Below, in pieces: positions 36,050-46,891 of a DNA stretch of 64,000 bases; the first letter of the stretch is position 1; every line of letters begins with the position of its first letter. The position numbers were made by a program, and so were the translations under genes. The stretch is taken from contig NZ_CAKLDM010000001.1 in assembly GCF_921294215.1 (NCBI RefSeq), positions 992,001 to 1,056,000 of the forward strand. Direction: 5' to 3'. Source of the DNA: Vibrio marisflavi CECT 7928. Its GTDB lineage: Bacteria; Pseudomonadota; Gammaproteobacteria; Enterobacterales; Vibrionaceae. The notes under the pieces were generated by a model, which was given only the letters and a program-made list of their open reading frames with translations, was not told the origin of the DNA and ran no database searches.

Positions 36050-38062
36050 ATGGGAGTCGCCATGACGTTAACCGATGATAAGAAATCACTTGGAAAACTA
36101 CTGATAGCGCACGGCCGTACATTTTCTGCAACAAGTATGCGGCAAGCGTTGACCCGCCAGCAGTTGCGTTGTGTCGAAGTAAGTAATGAGCAAGAAGTTA
36201 TTGAGCTAACACCTAGCGTACTTATCTTAGACCAACAGCTACTAGAATCTATAACGATCACAACCATCAAAGAGTGGCGTAGCAAGCAGTTTTTAATCGT
36301 TATTGCCGAACAGCACCTTTCGGTAGATGCCGACCTATACGTACCTACAGGTTTCAATCAAAGAATTACCCTCAAACATATTGAATCTGCATTACTAATA
36401 CATACTCAACAATCTCAGCAACAAGAGCTAAAACAACTGCTGAATGATAAATCTAATAGCTTAACCCGGCTTACTGAGATTGGCATTGCACTTTCGGCTG
36501 AGAAAAGTTTAAGTGCCTTGTTGAACAGGATATTAGACGAAGGAAGGAAACTGGCTGTATGCGATGCGGCCTCTCTGTTTTTAATTGACAATGAAAACAA
36601 AGAAAATCGTCATCTAGTTCTAAAACTAACCCAGAACGCTTCCATTCGCTTTGATTTTGAGGAAAAACGCTTTGATCTCAATGACAGCAGTATTTCTGGG
36701 TATGTGGCGACTCATGGTCACGAAGTGAATATCAACGATGTCTATGACATCCAAGGCAAACCCTACCAATTTAACCCAATATTTGATCATTTAACGGGCT
36801 ATCGATGCCAATCGTTGCTTGCACTCCCGATATTCAATTATCAGCAAGAGATTATTGGTGTTTTACAGTTTATTAATCATACTAAACAAGCGGGTGTTCG
36901 CCTGATCTCTCACGCATTAACCAAAGAAAATGTCATTCCGTTCGACAAAGAGATCTGTCCGTTGTTACGTGCACTAGCGAGTCAGTCAGCAATTGCTATC
37001 GAAAATAGACGCTTAATAGAGAGCATACATCGCCTATTTGAAGGCTTTGTTCAAGCCTCTGTTACCGCCATTGAACAGCGAGATCCAACCACCAGTGGTC
37101 ACTCGTTCCGTGTCGCTGATCTCTCAATTGCTCTAGCCAAGTGTTTAGCAAACTCTAACCTTAAGCAATATCAGCGGTTAAGCAAAAAGGACCTGCGCCA
37201 GCTAAGATACGCGGCATTGCTCCATGATTTTGGCAAAGTAGGCGTTAAAGAGTCCGTGTTAACCAAAGCTAAAAAGCTCACTGATCATCAATTAGATATT
37301 ATTAAGTATCGTATTCGGCTTACTCAGCAAACGCTACTTCGTCAACGAGCGGAGGTTGAGCTGAAACTGTTTACCGACATACCTGATTCAAACGCGCACT
37401 CTACACTGAAACAACAAGAGAATATCCAGCAACAAATAGCGCAGCTAGAGCAGTTCTGGCTAGATATTGTCGAAGCGAATGAACCCTCTGTTTTACCTGA
37501 ATCTGCCTCAAAAAAACTGCAACAGATCCACGCATATCAGGCTGCTGATGACAATGGTATACTAAGCCCTCTTATCAATGTAGATGAGCTTCAGGCACTA
37601 TCGATCCCTAAAGGAAGCCTGACATCAACTGAAATGGAAGAAATACGCTCTCATGTGACTCATACAGAAGCGTTCTTAAAACAGATCCCTTGGACTCAAG
37701 AACTGCAAGATATACCCAATATAGCAGGCGCACATCACGAAAAAATAGATGGCAGCGGCTACCCAAGAGGGTTAACCGGTCAACAGATTCCGTTGGCTTC
37801 GCAAATAATGACGGTGTGTGACATCTATGACGCGCTCACTGCATCCGATAGACCATACAAAAATGCACTACCTAATGACGTTGCCTTTAAGATTTTGCTC
37901 AATGAAGCCGAAAAAGGTCAGTTAAATAGAGACTTGGTTACATTGTTTATCGACTCAAAAGTCTACCTAACAATCAAGAATAAGCAGTATAACAATAGCT
38001 CTAATGGATGTGGGAACTTCCACCATCATGTCTGTGACTTTGACTTACTAGACAACAACTAA
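36050..38062 (+). CDS. GAF/HD-GYP cyclic-di-GMP phosphodiesterase
   Basis: The 670-residue protein has a possible degenerate receiver-like N-terminus (to ~120), a coiled linker, a GAF domain (about 145-325, SLLALPIFN and IGVLQFIN) and an HD-GYP domain. The HD pair is at 392-393 (LLHDFGKVGVKE) and the GYP at 570-572 (HHEKIDGSGYPRG), followed by CDIYDALTASDRPYK. Between the HD helix (ends about 418) and the LTSTEMEEIRSHVTHTEAFL segment lies an extra ~90-residue Gln-rich, coiled insertion. Active c-di-GMP hydrolysis is likely. An ATG at 36062 with GGGAG upstream is an alternative start. Confidence 0.9.
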   Translation: MGVAMTLTDDKKSLGKLLIAHGRTFSATSMRQALTRQQLRCVEVSNEQEVIELTPSVLILDQQLLESITITTIKEWRSKQFLIVIAEQHLSVDADLYVPTGFNQRITLKHIESALLIHTQQSQQQELKQLLNDKSNSLTRLTEIGIALSAEKSLSALLNRILDEGRKLAVCDAASLFLIDNENKENRHLVLKLTQNASIRFDFEEKRFDLNDSSISGYVATHGHEVNINDVYDIQGKPYQFNPIFDHLTGYRCQSLLALPIFNYQQEIIGVLQFINHTKQAGVRLISHALTKENVIPFDKEICPLLRALASQSAIAIENRRLIESIHRLFEGFVQASVTAIEQRDPTTSGHSFRVADLSIALAKCLANSNLKQYQRLSKKDLRQLRYAALLHDFGKVGVKESVLTKAKKLTDHQLDIIKYRIRLTQQTLLRQRAEVELKLFTDIPDSNAHSTLKQQENIQQQIAQLEQFWLDIVEANEPSVLPESASKKLQQIHAYQAADDNGILSPLINVDELQALSIPKGSLTSTEMEEIRSHVTHTEAFLKQIPWTQELQDIPNIAGAHHEKIDGSGYPRGLTGQQIPLASQIMTVCDIYDALTASDRPYKNALPNDVAFKILLNEAEKGQLNRDLVTLFIDSKVYLTIKNKQYNNSSNGCGNFHHHVCDFDLLDNN

Positions 38063-38108
38063 AAGTGACTATTCCAGCCTTAGAAAAAAGCTTTGGTGCC
38101 CAATAAAA

Positions 38109-38999
38109 TCAGAAACTTCCCTTGCGCACAGAGCTAAGCTTTTCAGAGAGAAAATCAATCAACAAACGCACTTTCGGTGATAAGTTTCTATTGTGTGAAT
38201 ATAGCGCCCATATACCTTCTCTTTCATCACGATAATCACTCAACACCTCTACCAATTCCCCTGAATCCAAGGCTTTCTTCACATAGTAATCTGGCAATTG
38301 GACTAGCCCTAACCCACGTACGGAAGCATTTAATAGTGCAAAGCCTGAATTACAATGTATTCGGCCAGATACCTTTAAAGTTTTGACATTCTTATTGTCT
38401 AAAAAACGCCATTGTTCACTAGAGCCAACTAAACAGTTGTGCCTGTTTAACTCAGAAAGAGTATGTGGCGTCCCATATTTTTCAAGATAGCTAGGCGCCG
38501 CACACACGTACAGTTGCCTCGTCGACAGCCTTTTTGCGATTAGACTGGAATCCGCCAACCTCCCCATGCGAATAGCAATATCCACTCCTGTATCTATCAG
38601 ATCCACTTTTAAATTAGTGAGGTTCAAATCCAAATCAACTTGAGGATACATTTCCAAAAATTCGTTGAGCAGCGGTGCGATATGTGATTCACCGTAGGCC
38701 ACAGGAGCTGTGATTTTTAGTAACCCCTTTGGTGTGGCTTGCATTTGTGTAACAGCTAACTCTGCTGTTTCTAACCCTTCGACTAAGTTTCGGCAGTGCA
38801 TGTAATATAACTGCCCTGCCTCGGTCACGGATACTTTTCTGGTAGTCCTTACTAGCAGCTTTATTGCCAACCTTTCTTCTAATGCGGAAACTCGTCTACT
38901 TATCTGAGCGACAGACGTTTTCATCTTTTTTGCAGCTGCAGTAAACGAATGGCTATCAACAACAGCAACAAATTCTGAAACACCTTCCCAATGATTCAT
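38109..38999 (-). CDS. LysR-family regulator, divergent from frmA
   Basis: The 296-residue protein (ATG 38999; a GTG one codon earlier is possible) has WEGVSEFVAVVDSHSFTAAAKKM, VAQISRRVSALEERL and KLLVRTTRKVSVTEAGQLYY, the CrgA/PecT-like LysR pattern. It faces frmA across about 210 bp, and this type commonly regulates formaldehyde detoxification in proteobacteria. Regulation of frmA-frmB is therefore the first guess. Confidence 0.9.
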   Translation of the reverse strand: MNHWEGVSEFVAVVDSHSFTAAAKKMKTSVAQISRRVSALEERLAIKLLVRTTRKVSVTEAGQLYYMHCRNLVEGLETAELAVTQMQATPKGLLKITAPVAYGESHIAPLLNEFLEMYPQVDLDLNLTNLKVDLIDTGVDIAIRMGRLADSSLIAKRLSTRQLYVCAAPSYLEKYGTPHTLSELNRHNCLVGSSEQWRFLDNKNVKTLKVSGRIHCNSGFALLNASVRGLGLVQLPDYYVKKALDSGELVEVLSDYRDEREGIWALYSHNRNLSPKVRLLIDFLSEKLSSVRKGSF

Positions 39000-39134
39000 C
39001 ACAATACTCTTTTATTTAGAGCGAATTGACCTTCTGCCACACGCCCTAGTTCATCCAAGTTTAATTATTACATATTTGTAATAGTTATTTTCAAAATACA
39101 TGGATTATCAAAATTACGGAAGTAATTAAAATAA

Positions 39135-40364
<1,230 letters not shown>

Positions 40365-40374
40365 AACAATAACC

Positions 40375-40408
40375 ATGACCACTGTGCTCATAACCACGCA
40401 GTGGTCAT
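40375..40408 (+). terminator. Hairpin between frmA and frmB
   Basis: ATGACCACTG (40375-40384) pairs with CAGTGGTCAT (40399-40408), then TCTTT. It may partly end transcription after frmA or stabilise its mRNA; frmB is still likely read through. Confidence 0.65.
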
Positions 40409-40430
40409 TCTTTCGCGTAAGAGGCACATC

Positions 40431-41276
40431 ATGACAATTCAAAATGTTGGTCAGAACAAAGTCGCAGGTGGGTGGCATAAACAATATACCCATCACTCAT
40501 ATACTCTTGGCTGCAACATGCGTTTCGCTATCTTTTTGCCGAAAACAGCGTCCAATACGCACTCCGTACCTGTTTTATATTGGTTATCAGGGCTGACCTG
40601 CACCGATGAAAACTTTATGCAAAAGGCAGGCGCTTTCAAGAAAGCAAACGAGTTGGGAATCGCTATTGTTGCCTGTGATACAAGCCCACGTGGGGATGGG
40701 GTTGCAGATGCTGACCAATATGACTTGGGCAAGGGAGCGGGCTTTTATGTCGATGCAACCAAGCAACCTTGGTCGCAGCACTATCAAATGTACTCATACG
40801 TTTCTCAAGAGTTGCCACAACTCGTTGAAAAGCATTTCCCTGTTTCTCGGGTGAAATCAATTGCAGGACATAGCATGGGTGGACACGGAGCGTTAGTTAT
40901 TGGCCTCAACAATCCTGAACAGTTTGTTTCCATTTCGGCCTTTAGTCCCATTAGTAACCCGATAAAAAGCCCATGGGGCAAGAAAGCACTTACCGAGTAT
41001 CTAGGAAGTGATATTGAAACATGGAAAATGTACGATGCGTGCGAACTTCTTCAAAGCAAATCGTTTGATCTGCCTATCTTGGTTGATCAAGGCGATGCTG
41101 ATGAGTTTTTGATGGAGCAGCTTAAACCAGAACAACTACTCAAAGCGGCTTCGAGCAAAAATTCAAAGTTGGAATTGCGAATGCAGCATGGTTACGACCA
41201 TAGTTATTTCTTCATCTCAAGCTTTATAGAGGAACACTTAGAGTTTCACTATAAGCACATGAGCCAAGCGTCGTAA
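40431..41276 (+). CDS. frmB: S-formylglutathione hydrolase
   Basis: ATG 40431 follows AAGAGG and gives 281 residues; the longer frame has no ribosome site. This esterase-D-type alpha/beta hydrolase has PVLYWLSGLTCTDENF, the nucleophile Ser in GHSMGGHGA (about 147), Asp in LVDQGDADEF (about 224) and His in GYDHSYFF (about 257). It releases formate and glutathione from S-formylglutathione, completing formaldehyde detoxification with FrmA. Confidence 0.95.
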   Translation: MTIQNVGQNKVAGGWHKQYTHHSYTLGCNMRFAIFLPKTASNTHSVPVLYWLSGLTCTDENFMQKAGAFKKANELGIAIVACDTSPRGDGVADADQYDLGKGAGFYVDATKQPWSQHYQMYSYVSQELPQLVEKHFPVSRVKSIAGHSMGGHGALVIGLNNPEQFVSISAFSPISNPIKSPWGKKALTEYLGSDIETWKMYDACELLQSKSFDLPILVDQGDADEFLMEQLKPEQLLKAASSKNSKLELRMQHGYDHSYFFISSFIEEHLEFHYKHMSQAS

Positions 41277-41494
41277 TAGATAGTGAGCGATTTTGGGGTT
41301 ACTAGGAGAGCGAGCAATAAACGGCAGTGTTAACCCCCGAGCACATTGACATTTCTCAAGCCACTAATATTTTCTAACAATATCATCCGTATTTATATCG
41401 GTGGTGAAGTTGAAAGAAAACATGGCTAACCGTTTCCAATTGATACTTAGGTTACTATCCGCTGTAGGCAAAGATAATACATTGGATAGTAACT

Positions 41495-42895
41495 ATGAAA
41501 ATCAAACAAGCCATACTCGCATCAACAATTTTAGGCATGAGCTCCGTGGCCTATGCCACGCAAAATGTCGACCTCATGATCACGGATGCGATGGTTCTAA
41601 CTATGGATGAAGACAAAACTGTGTATGAAAATGGCACTGTTGTTGTAGACCAGAACAAGATCATAGCTGTTGGCGATAGTGAATTGGCTAAACAATACCA
41701 GGCTAAGCAAGTACTTGATGTTGATGGTGACATCGTAATGCCCGGCCTTATCAATACTCATACTCATGTTTCCATGTCTGTTTTTCGTTCGTTAGCTGAT
41801 GACGTACCCGACCGACTCCACCGCTATATTTTCCCGCTAGAGTCTAAGTTAGTGTCTCGCGACATGGTTCGAGTAGGCGCAAACTTAGGTAACGTTGAAA
41901 TGGTCAAAGTCGGCGTTACAACCTACGCAGACATGTATTATTTTGAAGATGAAGTTGCAAAAACAGTCGACAAGATTGGCATGCGCGCTGTCCTTGGTGA
42001 AACCGTGATTAAATTTCCTGTCGCTGATGCAGAAAATGCTGACGAAGGGATCAAATACGCTCTTAACTTTATAGAAGAATACAAAGACCATCCGAGAATT
42101 ACTCCAGCTTTTGCTCCTCATGCCCCGTATACCAATACAACCGAGACACTTCAAAAAATCGCTAAGCTTTCGCTGGAGCATGATGTTCCAGTAATGATTC
42201 ATTTGGCCGAGTCCCACAGAGAAGAGGAAAAAATTGCACAGCGCGCGGAAGGTATGTCGCCAGTTGAGTACATGGATAGCATTGGCGCGCTCAATAAAAA
42301 TTTAGTAGGTGCTCATATGATCTTAGTTGACGAGCACGATATTGAGCTAGTTAAAAAGTCCGGCATGGGTGTGGCTCATAACATGAGCGCAAATATCAAG
42401 TCTGCGAAAGGCGTGTCGCCTGCTCTTAAGATGTATGACGAAGACATTCGAATTGGTTTGGGCACTGATGGCCCAATGTCTGGCAATACTTTAAGCACGA
42501 TTGATGAATTCAACCAAGTCGCTAAAGTACACAAGCTAGTCAACCATGATCGCGCAGCAATGCCTCCACTGAAAGTTATTGATATGGCGACTATGGGAGC
42601 GGCAAGAGCACTTCATATGGAAGACACAATTGGCTCTCTTGAAACGGGTAAACTCGCCGATATTATTGTAATCGACACCAAAGCGCCGAATATGGTTCCA
42701 ATTTATAACCCATATTCCGCCCTAGTCTACTCAGCAAATTCAGCAAATGTCCGCCATAGCATCGTGGATGGGAGAGTCATAATGAAAGACCGTAATATGC
42801 TGACCGTCAATGAAGCCGAAATCCTCAAAGAAGCGCAGGCATTCACCAAAGTCGTACGTGAAACAGTGCTTAAATCTGGAGAAAAAGTGCAGTAA
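41495..42895 (+). CDS. Exported amidohydrolase, MtaD/TrzA-like
   Basis: The 466-residue protein starts with a Sec signal peptide (MKIKQAILASTILGMSSVAYA) and then an amidohydrolase of the methylthioadenosine/S-adenosylhomocysteine deaminase type: PGLINTHTHVSMSVFRSLA with the metal His pair, PHAPYTNT, MIHLAESHREEE, VGAHMI and the metal Asp in GLGTDGPMSGN. Most relatives are cytoplasmic, so a predicted periplasmic form is unusual. A purine-like or N-methylated substrate outside the inner membrane is inferred. No partner gene is adjacent. Confidence 0.83.
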   Translation: MKIKQAILASTILGMSSVAYATQNVDLMITDAMVLTMDEDKTVYENGTVVVDQNKIIAVGDSELAKQYQAKQVLDVDGDIVMPGLINTHTHVSMSVFRSLADDVPDRLHRYIFPLESKLVSRDMVRVGANLGNVEMVKVGVTTYADMYYFEDEVAKTVDKIGMRAVLGETVIKFPVADAENADEGIKYALNFIEEYKDHPRITPAFAPHAPYTNTTETLQKIAKLSLEHDVPVMIHLAESHREEEKIAQRAEGMSPVEYMDSIGALNKNLVGAHMILVDEHDIELVKKSGMGVAHNMSANIKSAKGVSPALKMYDEDIRIGLGTDGPMSGNTLSTIDEFNQVAKVHKLVNHDRAAMPPLKVIDMATMGAARALHMEDTIGSLETGKLADIIVIDTKAPNMVPIYNPYSALVYSANSANVRHSIVDGRVIMKDRNMLTVNEAEILKEAQAFTKVVRETVLKSGEKVQ

Positions 42896-42937
42896 TTTCT
42901 TAAAGCCAGAAATCAGTACAATTTGCTCTGTTAAAGC

Positions 42938-44194
42938 TTAGCCGCTATATCTGTGAATACTGAGATCTTGATGTTCAATCCTGGGGCGCTTATTGCTGAC
43001 AAGATCCGCGATAAGTTGCCCTGAGCCACAGGCCATTGTCCAACCTAAAGTGCCGTGACCAGTATTGGTAAGCAAGTTTTTAATCGGCGTCGGCCCAATG
43101 ACTGGCGTGCCATCTGGGGTCATAGGTCGTAAGCCAGTCCAATATTCAGCCTTTGCAAAATTGCCAACATCAGGGAATAAGTCTTTCACTACGCGATTGA
43201 TTGTAGCGGTTCTCTTCTCCGGAACGGACAGATCAAAATCAGCAAGTTCAGCCGTACCTGCCACTCGTATGCGGTCATCAAATCGTGTAATGGCGACTTT
43301 ATAAGTTTCATCCATCACCGTAGACACTGGCGCATGTTCTGAACGTGAGATAGGCAAAGTCAGAGAATAACCTTTTACCGGATACGTCGGCAAACTGATA
43401 CCCAGTGGAGCAAGCAACTTTGCAGAATAACTCCCACAAGCAACAACATAGCGATCGGCTTGCAATGATCCGAGACTGGTTTCAACTGATTCAATGGTGC
43501 CATTTCGACAAGTCAGCGAGTGAATATCCGTATTGAAATAAAAATTAACCCCTGCTTGTTTTGCAAGCTGCGAGAGTTGCTGACAGAAAAGGTAGCAGTC
43601 ACCTGTTTCATCATTCGGCAAATACAGCCCACCGACAAGCTTATCTTGTACCTGCTTGAGTGCTGGCTCCTTTTCAATACATCCAGCAGTATCTAGCAAC
43701 TCAAACTCAGTATTGCTCTGTTTTAGCACAACCATGTCTTTTTCAATCGCAGCAAGCTGTTTAGTATTTCTAAAAACTTGTAACGTCCCCAATCGTCGAC
43801 CTTGATATTGGATTCCAGTATTTGAACGAAGCTCAGTTAAACAAGATCGGCTATGATTGGCTAAGCGCAGCATTCTCGATTTATTTACTTGATAATGAGA
43901 TGAACGACAATTAAGTAGCATCTTGCTTGCCCAAGACATCATCGCTGGGGAGAGAGTCGGTTTGATTTTGAAGGGTACATGTTCTTCGAGCAGCCATTGT
44001 GCCGCTTTGAGTGGAATACCCGGAGCAGCCCAAGGTGATGAATATCCGTAAGATATTTGCCCAGCATTGGCAAAACTTGTTTCTTTTCCGCACTCAGATT
44101 GGCGATCAATCACGGTTACATCGTGCCCTTGCTCGCGGAGATACCATGCACTAGTGAGTCCAATGACTCCCCCACCCAATACAATAATTTTCAT
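42938..44194 (-). CDS. dadA: D-amino acid dehydrogenase
   Basis: The 418-residue flavoprotein has an FAD-binding N-terminus (IIVLGGGVIGLTSAWYLREQ), SFANAGQISYGYSSPWAAPG and the C-terminal GLRPMTPDGTPVIGPTPI and NTGHGTLGWTMACGSG, all typical of DadA. It feeds electrons from D-amino acids to the respiratory chain at the inner membrane. The gene is divergent from a LysR regulator at 44296, which probably controls it. The start follows AGGAAGGA. Confidence 0.93.
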   Translation of the reverse strand: MKIIVLGGGVIGLTSAWYLREQGHDVTVIDRQSECGKETSFANAGQISYGYSSPWAAPGIPLKAAQWLLEEHVPFKIKPTLSPAMMSWASKMLLNCRSSHYQVNKSRMLRLANHSRSCLTELRSNTGIQYQGRRLGTLQVFRNTKQLAAIEKDMVVLKQSNTEFELLDTAGCIEKEPALKQVQDKLVGGLYLPNDETGDCYLFCQQLSQLAKQAGVNFYFNTDIHSLTCRNGTIESVETSLGSLQADRYVVACGSYSAKLLAPLGISLPTYPVKGYSLTLPISRSEHAPVSTVMDETYKVAITRFDDRIRVAGTAELADFDLSVPEKRTATINRVVKDLFPDVGNFAKAEYWTGLRPMTPDGTPVIGPTPIKNLLTNTGHGTLGWTMACGSGQLIADLVSNKRPRIEHQDLSIHRYSG

Positions 44195-44295
44195 TGCAAA
44201 TCCTTCCTGTTACTCGCACATACGATATGTATTTTACAAAGCGCTAACAATCGATAAGAATTAGTCACAGGGTATAGAATTTCTATAGGCTTACA

Positions 44296-45219
44296 ATGAA
44301 ACATCTCAAAAATAATATGGCAGCAGCGCTAATGACGTTTGTGGAAGTCGGTAAGCGTGGTAGCTTAACAGGCGCGGCCAAGGCAAAATGTTTAACCACT
44401 GGAGCGATTAGCCAACAACTGATCCAGCTTGAGTCCAATATCGGCGTACAATTAGTCGAAAGACATTCGCGTGGCGTGACGCTAACCGAGGCCGGACAAC
44501 TTCTCCATCGAATCACATCGTCAAGTTTTCAAGATATTGATACCGCTTTAGCAAGTTTACAGATGCGTTCTGTTGACTCTTCAGAGATAAAGCTCAAGCT
44601 CACCCCTTCTTTTGCGTTTAAATGGCTGGTACCACGGCTCGAAGATTTCCATCGTCGATACCCTGACATTCAAGTTCAAACTCATGCAGAAGGTGGTTTA
44701 GTTGATCATAATTCTCAGGACTTTGACTTCACGATTGATTATGGGCCCATACCTTATCGTGCCCACGATGCTGAATTACTTATAGAAGAAACGTTGATCC
44801 CAGTGATGAGCTCATCTTATTTAGACAAATATGCATGGCTCAATGAGAAGGATATGAAATCTAGCCACTGGTCTGATTTAACCTTATTACATGATGCTCA
44901 ACCTTGGTCTGGAGCATTGAGACATCATGAATGGGCCTATTGGGCAAAAATAAATGGTCTCGATGTTCCCTTCAATAAAGGCCATTTCTTTAATCGAACC
45001 GATATGGCGATGGCAGCGGCTGAAGCAGGCGTTGGGATTGCCTTAGCTAGACAAGCTTTGATTCAAGACGAATTGATGAGTGGGAGATTGATGGCACCAC
45101 TTCCAGCCGTGAGTGCAAAGGCTGGCTATTTCCTGCTGTCTCATAGTAACTCTCCTGCAGGCGAACACTTTGTTCAGTGGATACGTGAGCAAGTTTCCAA
45201 GACCACCTTGCAGCCGTAA
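44296..45219 (+). CDS. LysR-family regulator, divergent from dadA
   Basis: The 307-residue protein has FVEVGKRGSLTGAAKAKCL, TTGAISQQLIQLESNIGVQL and VERHSRGVTLTEAG, a GcvA-like LysR HTH, and a substrate-binding domain with FKWLVPRLEDFHRRYPDI. It faces dadA across about 100 bp, so D-amino acid induction is the probable job. Confidence 0.9.
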   Translation: MKHLKNNMAAALMTFVEVGKRGSLTGAAKAKCLTTGAISQQLIQLESNIGVQLVERHSRGVTLTEAGQLLHRITSSSFQDIDTALASLQMRSVDSSEIKLKLTPSFAFKWLVPRLEDFHRRYPDIQVQTHAEGGLVDHNSQDFDFTIDYGPIPYRAHDAELLIEETLIPVMSSSYLDKYAWLNEKDMKSSHWSDLTLLHDAQPWSGALRHHEWAYWAKINGLDVPFNKGHFFNRTDMAMAAAEAGVGIALARQALIQDELMSGRLMAPLPAVSAKAGYFLLSHSNSPAGEHFVQWIREQVSKTTLQP

Positions 45220-45273
45220 ACATGCTCTCATTTAAAGCATACGGTGTATATTGCGTAGCCACCTTCAAGAAGG

Positions 45274-46308
45274 TTAATCCACTGAACTCTGCTTCTGAGC
45301 AAGCTGTTCAACTCCGAATAGCATGTCCAAGAAGGCTTGTCGGGACGCTGGACTACTATCTCGATGTGTTTCATATCCCACGTGAACATCAACAGCGGCT
45401 GATGACGATAACTTGATGCTCCATAAAGCATTAAGCTGGTTAGGAACTATCGAATATCTCACGTCGATGATACGCAAATCATCGGCAGGATCTTGCGCTA
45501 TATACCCATTGGAAAAGTGCCGAAAACGCTCAATGTCTTTGGTTTGTTGTGAGTTGGCAGCAAGCCACGGCAAGTCTCGACTAACATCTAACTTACTGAT
45601 GGACTCTCCGGGGTATAGTTTTACGACTCTTCCCACTCTCACAGCGTCAATATGGTAGTGGTTTTCTGTCTCGTAAATCAGTTTCCAAACCAAAATATTC
45701 GCAAAGCTTGGTTTAGCTTCTAGCCGCATAGGTACATGCTGCCTTTCATTCGCGAGCTGCCAACCAGCTTCTATAGTCCTATCTCTTTGTATCATACCTA
45801 TCGTCGGATAAGTTATGGCCCACAAAATTGCAAAACGAGCAAACCAAGAATTTCGTTTCAGTGTGGCAAATGCCAACAGGATCAATATAGGGAGTGTGTA
45901 AGCAGGATCTATCGCTGAGATGGTATTCCAAGCAAAACGTTCGTTGGTGAATGGCCAAAGCAGCTGAGTACCATATGAAGTGCAAGCGTCCAAAAGCGCA
46001 TGTGTACCATACCCGAGAGCGCTATAGAGCCAGCTCTGCTTAAACGTGAGGCCTTGCCTTTTTCCAATCAGTTGATGCAAAAAAACAGCGCAAAGAAAAC
46101 TACCTATTGGGATAAAAAATAGAGAATGAGTGAATTGTCGATGGAACTCTAAAAACAGTAATGGATCGCTCTCAGATCGAATCAATACATCCAAATCCGG
46201 AGCCATTCCAGCTAGGAGCCCGAAAAGCCCTGCAATCACCAAGTGCTGTTTTTTGCTCACCGATTGTGACAAAGAAGCGCCCAGCACACCTTGCGTTAAT
46301 GGGTCCAT
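45274..46308 (-). CDS. Metal-dependent hydrolase-like membrane protein (DUF457, YdjM-like)
   Basis: The 344-residue protein begins MDPLTQGVLGASLSQSV and has GMAPDLDVL, FHRQFTHSLFF and GYGTHALLDACTSYGTQLLW, the conserved His/Asp residues of the DUF457 family, in a set of about four or five membrane spans, followed by a soluble C-terminal region. E. coli YdjM, an SOS-regulated protein, is a relative; the enzymatic role is unproven. Confidence 0.87.
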   Translation of the reverse strand: MDPLTQGVLGASLSQSVSKKQHLVIAGLFGLLAGMAPDLDVLIRSESDPLLFLEFHRQFTHSLFFIPIGSFLCAVFLHQLIGKRQGLTFKQSWLYSALGYGTHALLDACTSYGTQLLWPFTNERFAWNTISAIDPAYTLPILILLAFATLKRNSWFARFAILWAITYPTIGMIQRDRTIEAGWQLANERQHVPMRLEAKPSFANILVWKLIYETENHYHIDAVRVGRVVKLYPGESISKLDVSRDLPWLAANSQQTKDIERFRHFSNGYIAQDPADDLRIIDVRYSIVPNQLNALWSIKLSSSAAVDVHVGYETHRDSSPASRQAFLDMLFGVEQLAQKQSSVD

Positions 46309-46411
46309 AATTAACTCATTGATAGCACATAATTTATATAGTAGACGATAGGCTTCTATCCACCATCAATTCGATGCAAAGAAAACACAATTTAGCCCTC
46401 AAAATGAAAAG

Positions 46412-46440
46412 CCTAGCTTGGTGTATTAATCCAAGCTAGG
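46412..46440. terminator. Hairpin between the DUF457 gene and the small cassette
   Basis: CCTAGCTTGG (46412-46421) pairs with CCAAGCTAGG (46431-46440). It probably ends the transcript coming from the cassette at 46508-47251 on the minus strand. Confidence 0.65.
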
Positions 46441-46507
46441 TCTGAGAATTGTTTCGAGGGCTACAGAGGTACAGAGCACTGTTGAGATAATGCGGTACCG
46501 TTAGCGA

Positions 46508-46876
46508 TTAGCTAATCGTAAGCTGTGCCCACTTTCCTTTCCGAGATATTTTTAAAAAGTCATCACTTAAACGCAAGTTTTTTAATGAGGAATAAACTAC
46601 ATCCTCGTCAATTCTTGCTATATCAGATAGTTCCTTAAAACTAACAATATTCTCTTCTTCATGTAAGTGTTTAAATATTTTATAGTTTCTGCTATTTAAT
46701 CGATAAGAAGCGATTGTTTCACCATTCTTACTCACACGGCAAACTCCTGAATCAAAAACTATGTCTGTTTCAGGTAATGCAACTTTTTTACTGTTCTTAC
46801 CATTAACATACGATACCCATATAACAAGTAATATGTGTATGTATATTATTGTTAGAATTGAAATAACATATTCCAT
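46508..46876 (-). CDS. Membrane-anchored protein with C-terminal winged-helix-like domain
   Basis: The 122-residue protein has one N-terminal membrane span (YVISILTIIYIHILLVIWVS) followed by the positive NGKNSKK, which places the rest in the cytoplasm. The remainder looks like an OmpR/ToxR-type winged helix: a beta-hairpin (IVFDSGVCRVSKNGETIASY), helix 1 (NSRNYKIFKHLHE), helix 2 (SFKELSDIA), a recognition helix (DEDVVYSSLKNLRL) and a wing (FLKISRKGKWAQLTI). In ToxR the order is DNA-binding domain first and span second, so the topology here is reversed. This reading is from pattern only. It is 15 bp downstream of the gene at 46892. Confidence 0.65.
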   Translation of the reverse strand: MEYVISILTIIYIHILLVIWVSYVNGKNSKKVALPETDIVFDSGVCRVSKNGETIASYRLNSRNYKIFKHLHEEENIVSFKELSDIARIDEDVVYSSLKNLRLSDDFLKISRKGKWAQLTIS

Positions 46877-46891
46877 AGGAAAATTTAAAGC

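Noticed and set aside
41401..41610. Frame with start upstream of the amidohydrolase
   Set aside because: It overlaps the confident amidohydrolase start in another frame and has no family match.
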